Positions 17,059 through 20,958 of a stretch of DNA of 20,958 nucleotides are shown here, one piece after another (position 1 is the stretch's first letter; each line of letters opens with the position of its first letter). This stretch comes from a bacterium (GTDB lineage: Bacteria > Bacteroidota > Bacteroidia > Bacteroidales > Bacteroidaceae): the NCBI GenBank assembly GCA_004559785.1, contig SFXD01000033.1, positions 1 to 20,958 on the forward strand, written 5' to 3'. Both the position numbers and the translations under genes were made by a program. The notes beneath the pieces are model-generated. The model was not told the DNA's origin and made no database searches. It saw only the letters and a program-made list of their open reading frames with translations.

Positions 17059-17100
17059 ATCCATGTTTGCAGACAATATTTTTCCGCTATTTGCATGGAT
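17059..17100. promoter_or_regulatory. Possible operator: ATCCATG/CATGGAT dyad in the divergent spacer
   Basis: ATCCATG (17059-17065) and CATGGAT (17094-17100) form a perfect 7-base inverted repeat with a 28-base AT-rich spacer. It overlaps the expected upstream part of the hydrolase promoter. It could be a regulator site or chance. Confidence 0.3.
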
Positions 17101-17197
17101 AATGTATTTTTAACTACACAGGCACGCCACATGGCATGCGTCTGGCTTGTGATGAAAAAAAGTGCAGGCATGATTTCATATTTGTGGGAAAAAGCAG

Positions 17198-17205
17198 TAA
17201 TTTTG
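17198..17205 (+). promoter_or_regulatory. Probable -7 element of the BASS transporter promoter
   Basis: TAATTTTG, identical to the hydrolase -7 element on the other strand, lies 46 bases before the ATG at 17252. A TTTG at 17181 is only 13 bases upstream, too close for the usual 19 to 21, so the -33 element is unclear. Confidence 0.5.
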
Positions 17206-17251
17206 CAGCGTCTACCAAGAAAACGGGCATAACGCCCCATAACCAATCAGC

Positions 17252-18241
17252 ATGAAAGAGACAATAAAAGGGGTGAGTGGCTGGATGGCTTCGCATTCAT
17301 CTGCTTATGTGGTAGCCGCTGCTTTGGTGGCATACTTGTTGCCCGGAACATTCGGGTGGGTCAGGGGAGACGTGTCGAGCGTCATCCTCGGCGTGATAAT
17401 GCTCACGATGGGGCTGACCCTGTCGGCGGAAGACTTCCGCATCCTGCTGGGCAGGCCGTGGGACATCCTCATAGGGGCATGTGCGCAGTTTACGCTGATG
17501 CCTCTCATTGCATACTTCCTTACGCAGGCATTCGGGCTCAACCCATATCTCTCCATCGGCATTATACTCGTGGGTTGCTGCCCCGGCGGAGTGTCCAGCA
17601 ACATCATGTCCTTCCTCTGCAAGGGTGACGTGGCATTCTCCGTGGGTATGACGACGGCCTCCACCCTTCTTGCTCCCATTATGACACCCTTGTTGGTATG
17701 GTGGCTTGCCGACACTCGCATCGAAGTCGACACCCTCGGGATGTTTCGTGGCATACTCCTCGTCACCATCATCCCGGTGGCGATAGGATTCATGGTCAAT
17801 CGTTATGCCAGCCGCCGCAGTTGGTATGGCGACGTGAGGCAGGTGATGCCTGGCGTGAGCGTCACGTGTCTGGCGCTCATCGTTGGAGGGGTAGTCTCTC
17901 AGGTGAAGCCACAACTCATGCTCCACGGCATTGGTCTGTTCCTGCTCATGCTTGCCGTAGTGTTCTGTCACAACACGCTTGGCTATCTCCTTGGCTACAA
18001 CGTCGGAAGGCTCTTCCGCTTCTCGATTCCAAAGAGACGTACCATATCCATTGAGGTGGGAATGCAAAACGCAGGCATGGCAACCGTTCTTGCCACGGCG
18101 TTCTTTGCCAGCGACGAGACGCTTGCCCGCACTCCTGAGTCTATCCTGTGCGTAGTGCCGTGCGCCATCAGCTGCGCCTATCATTCCATTTCCGGCACAA
18201 TCCTTGCAGGGCTGTTCGCTCGGTACGACAGACAGAAATAG
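17252..18241 (+). CDS. Bile acid:sodium symporter (BASS) family transporter
   Basis: The 329-residue product is an integral inner-membrane protein with about nine to ten hydrophobic segments. It carries the two crossover motifs of the BASS/SBF family: GCCPGGVSSN at residues 108-117 and EVGMQNAGMA at about 268-277, both near the Na+ and substrate sites. Bacterial members move organic anions such as bile acids, pantoate/ketopantoate or 2-keto acids with sodium; the substrate cannot be read from the sequence. The first cytoplasmic segment is short, MKETIKGVSGWMASH, and the start is placed at the only ATG near the predicted promoter. The divergent neighbour is a secreted serine hydrolase, so hydrolysis of a conjugate followed by uptake is a possible but unproven link. 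Confidence 0.9.
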   Translation: MKETIKGVSGWMASHSSAYVVAAALVAYLLPGTFGWVRGDVSSVILGVIMLTMGLTLSAEDFRILLGRPWDILIGACAQFTLMPLIAYFLTQAFGLNPYLSIGIILVGCCPGGVSSNIMSFLCKGDVAFSVGMTTASTLLAPIMTPLLVWWLADTRIEVDTLGMFRGILLVTIIPVAIGFMVNRYASRRSWYGDVRQVMPGVSVTCLALIVGGVVSQVKPQLMLHGIGLFLLMLAVVFCHNTLGYLLGYNVGRLFRFSIPKRRTISIEVGMQNAGMATVLATAFFASDETLARTPESILCVVPCAISCAYHSISGTILAGLFARYDRQK

Positions 18242-18245
18242 CTCT

Positions 18246-18263
18246 TCCCCCTAAACAGGGGGA
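18246..18263. terminator. GC-rich hairpin between convergent genes, possible terminator
   Basis: TCCCCC and GGGGGA close a TAAACA loop five bases after the transporter stop. A second GGGGG at 18268 allows an alternative pairing. Neither strand has a T run after the stem, so intrinsic termination would be weak. It sits in the 35-base gap between two converging genes, where a bidirectional terminator is expected. Confidence 0.4.
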
Positions 18264-18276
18264 CTGAGGGGGTCTC

Positions 18277-19122
18277 TCACTTCTTCAGTGCAATCCTTGC
18301 CTCCTCAAGCATGCCGGCTACGTACGGGTCGCCCATCGTATAGAACTTAATGAGGTTTGCAAGGCTCTTGTCGCAGGTGGCACGCTCGTTGTCGGAGAGC
18401 AGGTTGGCGTGCTTCTTGCAAAGGTCGGCAATCTTCGTCACGAGCCCATAGAACACCAGGGTCTTGTCTACGTCGGCGGACATGACCGAGGCGCACAGGG
18501 TGCCAAACCGCTTCATGAAGTCGATGTCGTCGTTGATGGTCGATTCCATGTTCTCCAACCCAGTCACCACATATCCATTGTTGTCTATAAGCTGATTGCC
18601 GTCGTATGTGATGACGCGCTGGTTATGGGTTTGGGCGGGGTCGTCGCCGTAGATGTGGTAGTACATCATGATGACATTTTCGCCCTTATCGTACCACACT
18701 ATTGCGTAGGCATGTCGCTTCTGGGAGTTAGCCTTGTCGTAGAAGAGGGCTACGAGATAGTTGTGGTCGGTGTGCGACCCGAAGGTGACGGAGTATTCGT
18801 TTTGCCTACCATACGGAATACTGAACTTGGAGTAGGTGGACACGGAAGGTATCATCTTGTAGATTTTGTACGCTTCCCTTTCGTCCGAGGCTGACAGGGC
18901 AAACTTGTCCCTAAGCCTGTCAAACGTTGGCTTCGACATATTCATTTCGGCATAGTGGCAGAAAGTAGTGGGTTTTTTCCTGTCGTCCTCGTAACGACTC
19001 TTTGACAACAAGGTCATGTCGCCACTTGTGATGAGGCTGTCAAGCAATTCCTCGATGTTGGATTTTGCCGTTGCCAATGTGGCGATTGCCAAGGCAACGA
19101 ATAGTACGCTCTGTCTTTTCAT
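18277..19122 (-). CDS. Secreted protein of unknown family, last gene of the ECF sigma operon
   Basis: I do not recognise this protein. From the ATG at 19122 it has 281 residues with a Sec signal peptide (MKRQSVLFVALAIATLATA, cleavage near 19) and no lipobox. The mature part is mixed alpha/beta, with a central beta-rich region (YSVTFGSHTDHNYLVALFYD, then AYAIVWYDKGENVIMMYYHIYG) and a helical C-terminus containing DLCKKHANLLSDNERATCDKS. The chosen start lies one base after the stop of the preceding gene (TGA-C-ATG); an ATG six codons earlier would overlap that gene and put KKSID before the signal peptide. Position as third or fourth gene of a sigma/anti-sigma operon suggests an envelope protein under that regulator, or a sensor for it. 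Confidence 0.7.
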   Translation of the reverse strand: MKRQSVLFVALAIATLATAKSNIEELLDSLITSGDMTLLSKSRYEDDRKKPTTFCHYAEMNMSKPTFDRLRDKFALSASDEREAYKIYKMIPSVSTYSKFSIPYGRQNEYSVTFGSHTDHNYLVALFYDKANSQKRHAYAIVWYDKGENVIMMYYHIYGDDPAQTHNQRVITYDGNQLIDNNGYVVTGLENMESTINDDIDFMKRFGTLCASVMSADVDKTLVFYGLVTKIADLCKKHANLLSDNERATCDKSLANLIKFYTMGDPYVAGMLEEARIALKK

Positions 19123-19123
19123 G

Positions 19124-19810
19124 TCAATACTCTTCTTCAAATTCTACGTTACAAATCTCGTTTATCAAAATCTCCTGATATACGGTCATCGCATTTATCA
19201 GGCGTTCAGCCTCCTCCAGTGCCACTGCCATGCTGTCCTCGCCGAAGTCTTCCACGGCAGAAGGGAGAGAGTCTGCCTCTGCGAGCAGGGGTCTCGGTAC
19301 TGTCAGGGTGTAGGGCAAGCGGCGTTGCTTCTTGGATTTTGCCTTTTGCGATGGAGTGGGGTGGATGTCAGCGTTGTCGCTCCTTTCCACGATGGTGTCT
19401 ACGGGTAACGTGATGGAACTTGCACTGTCTGGAGCCTCGGCTACCGTCGGGGGGACTTGCCCATTGTCGACATCGAGCGTAAAGACCATGACGACGAGTG
19501 CGGCTACGGCTGCCGCCGACATGCCGAACCACAGACGTCCATGTCGTTCGACCATCATTTCATGCACCTTTTCTCGCCATGTCAAAGTCCCGGACTCGGC
19601 AGGCTTGGTCGCATATTCCATGTCCTCGAAACCTTCGTCAAACTGGCGGAACATTTCCCTGTAGGCCGCCCAGTCCTCATATGGCATACCAGCAGGCTTG
19701 TCTTCGTCCGTGGCACGCTGGAAATAATCGGCAAGGGCAGTTTCCTCCTCCACGGAAGTCTCTCCGTTCATAAAGCGGGCGAGCAGTCCTTCCACTTCAA
19801 TCTCTTTCAT
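19124..19810 (-). CDS. Single-pass membrane protein, probable anti-sigma factor
   Basis: The 228-residue product has an N-terminal cytoplasmic helical region beginning IEVEGLLARFMNGETSVEEE, a pattern common in Bacteroidales anti-sigma-like proteins. A lone transmembrane helix at about 93-111 (LWFGMSAAAVAALVVMVFTL) follows, then a low-complexity Pro/Ser/Lys linker and a short C-terminal helical domain outside. There is no FecR or zinc-binding (ZAS, HxxxCxxC) motif, so the assignment rests on topology, the N-terminal pattern and context. Its ATG overlaps the sigma factor stop by four bases (ATGA, 19807-19810), so translation is coupled and the two proteins are probably made in fixed ratio. The acidic C-terminus ends in CNVEFEEEY. 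Confidence 0.72.
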   Translation of the reverse strand: MKEIEVEGLLARFMNGETSVEEETALADYFQRATDEDKPAGMPYEDWAAYREMFRQFDEGFEDMEYATKPAESGTLTWREKVHEMMVERHGRLWFGMSAAAVAALVVMVFTLDVDNGQVPPTVAEAPDSASSITLPVDTIVERSDNADIHPTPSQKAKSKKQRRLPYTLTVPRPLLAEADSLPSAVEDFGEDSMAVALEEAERLINAMTVYQEILINEICNVEFEEEY

Positions 19811-20253
19811 TGCCTGTACTTCTTTTTTATGTCGTTAAACAATTTCTTGCGGGCATTGGACAGCATCACCTTCACCGAAGCCTCTCCTATGCCCAGTAGC
19901 CGTGCTATTTCGTCGTTGGAGCGATGCTCCATCTGTCTCATCCTCAGCACTTGCAGTTCCCTTGGCGGCAGTTTCTCCATCCGCTGCTCAAGCCATCTAA
20001 CGTCTTCCTCCAGTTCCATCCGCTCGGATGGGCTTGCCCATTTGCCTGCCATCTGGCTAAGCCCTTCCTTGGCATCGGCAAAGAGGGAATGTTCCGTTTT
20101 CTGCCTCCTGATGATGTCTATGGAAAGACGGTGTGCTATGACGGTGGCGAGCTTGAGGGCATGGTCATTGTCCTTGATATGGTCGTGCAAGTCCCATAGG
20201 CGCAGCATAACGTCGCCGGCGGCATCCTCGGCATCATCTTCCGTAGACAGCAT
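19807..20253 (-). CDS. ECF-type (sigma-70 family) sigma factor, N-terminally short
   Basis: The 148-residue product has region 2 (STEDDAEDAAGDVMLRLW at about 3-20, then KLATVIAHRLSIDIIRRQK) and region 4 (WLEQRMEKLPPRELQVLRMR, then SNDEIARLLGIGEASVKVML, a helix-turn-helix). It should direct RNA polymerase to envelope-stress-type promoters. The first 20 to 30 residues that ECF factors normally have before the DDAED helix are missing. Upstream of the ATG at 20253 there are only seven sense codons before an in-frame TAA (20275-20277), none of them ATG, GTG or TTG. The other two minus-strand frames show no lost N-terminus either. The usual Gln after AEDxV is Gly here (AAGDVM). It may be functional as a minimal factor, or have been damaged by a deletion. 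It overlaps the anti-sigma-like gene by four bases. Confidence 0.82.
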   Translation of the reverse strand: MLSTEDDAEDAAGDVMLRLWDLHDHIKDNDHALKLATVIAHRLSIDIIRRQKTEHSLFADAKEGLSQMAGKWASPSERMELEEDVRWLEQRMEKLPPRELQVLRMRQMEHRSNDEIARLLGIGEASVKVMLSNARKKLFNDIKKKYRQ

Positions 20254-20274
20254 CCGCCTATTTAGAGAGAGATT

Positions 20275-20958
20275 TTATGGTTCTGCGTTAATGTTATTCA
20301 CGGTTCTCGGTCTCTTGGGATAATGCAACAATTGGTTGGTGTTGCTCTCCTTGCAGTTACCGCTTATTACGAGATTCTCCTTCTTTATCTCGCCAGAACC
20401 GGCAATGGTTGAGCTATAGTTGACGACATTGCCCTTCAGCCCTATCTCACCCGAACCAGCCACGTTGCATTTCAGTTCCTGGCAGTTGCTGAACATTGCT
20501 TCGATGTCACCCGAACCAGCCACCCACAGGTATGCGTATTCACAGCCGTCGTCTACCTCCTTGAGCTTGATGTCGCCCGATCCGGCTATCGACACATCCA
20601 GTTTCTTGGCATTTGTCTGTTGCAGGTCAATGTCTCCCGAACCGGCAATGGACAGATGCAGCTTGTCGGCAGAGACTTTCTTCAGTATAATGTCGCCCGA
20701 CCCTGCTATCTTGAAAGTGATATCGTCTGCCTTGATGTCGGTGGTGGCGATGAAGTCACCGCTGCCCATACAATTCACCTTGTTGAGTTTGGGCGACGTA
20801 ACATTCACGATGACCTCGCCCGAAAGTCTGGCTGTGCTGAACATGATGCCGTTCACCTTGACATCGCCATTCCTTACCTCGCATCCCATCTTCTCATGTA
20901 CCACTCCGCACAGCGAACTGATGCCTTTGCGCATATCCGTCCTCCCCGGACACAGATA
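20275..20958 (-). CDS. GIN-domain (DUF2807-like) repeat protein, N-terminus outside the window
   Basis: The frame stays open to the right window edge; the first in-window ATG is at 20934, but eight sense codons precede it and no signal peptide is seen, so the true start is probably upstream. The visible 227 residues contain seven GSG(D/E) turns (six as AGSG-D/E-I or close variants) spaced by 19 to 22 residues, the pattern of the head GIN domain (putative auto-transporter adhesin family), which forms a right-handed beta-helix. At the DNA level the turns recur every 60 bases with one 66-base step. The last 27 residues (after LVISG) are Asn/Pro/Arg-rich and not part of the repeat. It ends 21 bases before the sigma factor ATG in the same frame and likely starts the operon. 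Localisation is presumably the envelope, by family. Confidence 0.8.
   Translation of the reverse strand, partial: YLCPGRTDMRKGISSLCGVVHEKMGCEVRNGDVKVNGIMFSTARLSGEVIVNVTSPKLNKVNCMGSGDFIATTDIKADDITFKIAGSGDIILKKVSADKLHLSIAGSGDIDLQQTNAKKLDVSIAGSGDIKLKEVDDGCEYAYLWVAGSGDIEAMFSNCQELKCNVAGSGEIGLKGNVVNYSSTIAGSGEIKKENLVISGNCKESNTNQLLHYPKRPRTVNNINAEP

Noticed and set aside
16993..17076. 28-codon upstream extension of the serine hydrolase
   Set aside because: It precedes or overlaps the predicted promoter -7 element and would place residues before a clear signal peptide starting MKKLFLLL.
1..20958. CRISPR arrays, tRNA or rRNA genes, restriction or toxin-antitoxin genes
   Set aside because: I looked for regularly spaced repeats, cloverleaf-like sequences and known defence motifs and saw none; the only tandem array is the 14-base repeat at 15721-15762, which has no spacers.

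Overview
The window looks like a chromosomal stretch from a Bacteroidales bacterium, most likely Prevotella or a close relative. The evidence is Bacteroidetes-type promoters (TTTG, 19 bases, TAnnTTTG), a type IX secretion (T9SS)-like C-terminal tail, a Bacteroidetes-type lipoprotein signal, an anti-sigma-like protein of a form common in Bacteroidales, and a GIN-domain protein. No rRNA, tRNA, CRISPR array or prophage was recognised.

Layout. (1) 1-653 is the 3' part of an IS4-superfamily transposase broken by an in-frame TAA; the IS continues left of the window. (2) 654-1035 is gene-free and holds a 110-base nested palindrome (REPIN or MITE-like) and a strong minus-strand terminator. (3) 1036-5301 (-) encodes a 1421-residue secreted protein with three F5/8-type C (discoidin) modules and a T9SS-like tail, driven by a textbook promoter. 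(4) 5302-5970 is gene-free divergent spacer with two perfect dyads. (5) 5971-7819 (+) is a two-gene unit: an M20-family cytosolic dipeptidase (pepD-like) and a RidA-family deaminase. (6) 8070-13466 (+) is a thioester-less alpha-2-macroglobulin-like protein of 1798 residues. (7) 13575-15665 (+) is a lipoprotein with two fasciclin-like domains and its own promoter. (8) 15769-16992 (-) is a secreted beta-lactamase-fold serine hydrolase, divergent from (9) 17252-18241 (+), a bile acid:sodium symporter family (BASS) transporter. (10) 18277-20958 (-) is a tightly packed operon: GIN-domain repeat protein (start outside the window), a short ECF sigma factor, a membrane anti-sigma-like protein and a secreted protein of unknown family.

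How the genes may fit together. Most products act in or outside the envelope: a carbohydrate-binding-type adhesin, a protease-trap-like protein, a fasciclin lipoprotein, a serine hydrolase, a transporter, and a sigma/anti-sigma envelope-sensing operon. pepD and ridA are cytosolic housekeeping genes for peptide and amino acid metabolism. The least ordinary parts are the ECF operon, where the sigma factor lacks its usual N-terminus and lies in the same frame just after the GIN gene's stop codon, the nested palindrome beside the broken IS, and the structured gene-free spacer at 5302-5970. I did not find a clear new defence or mobile system.
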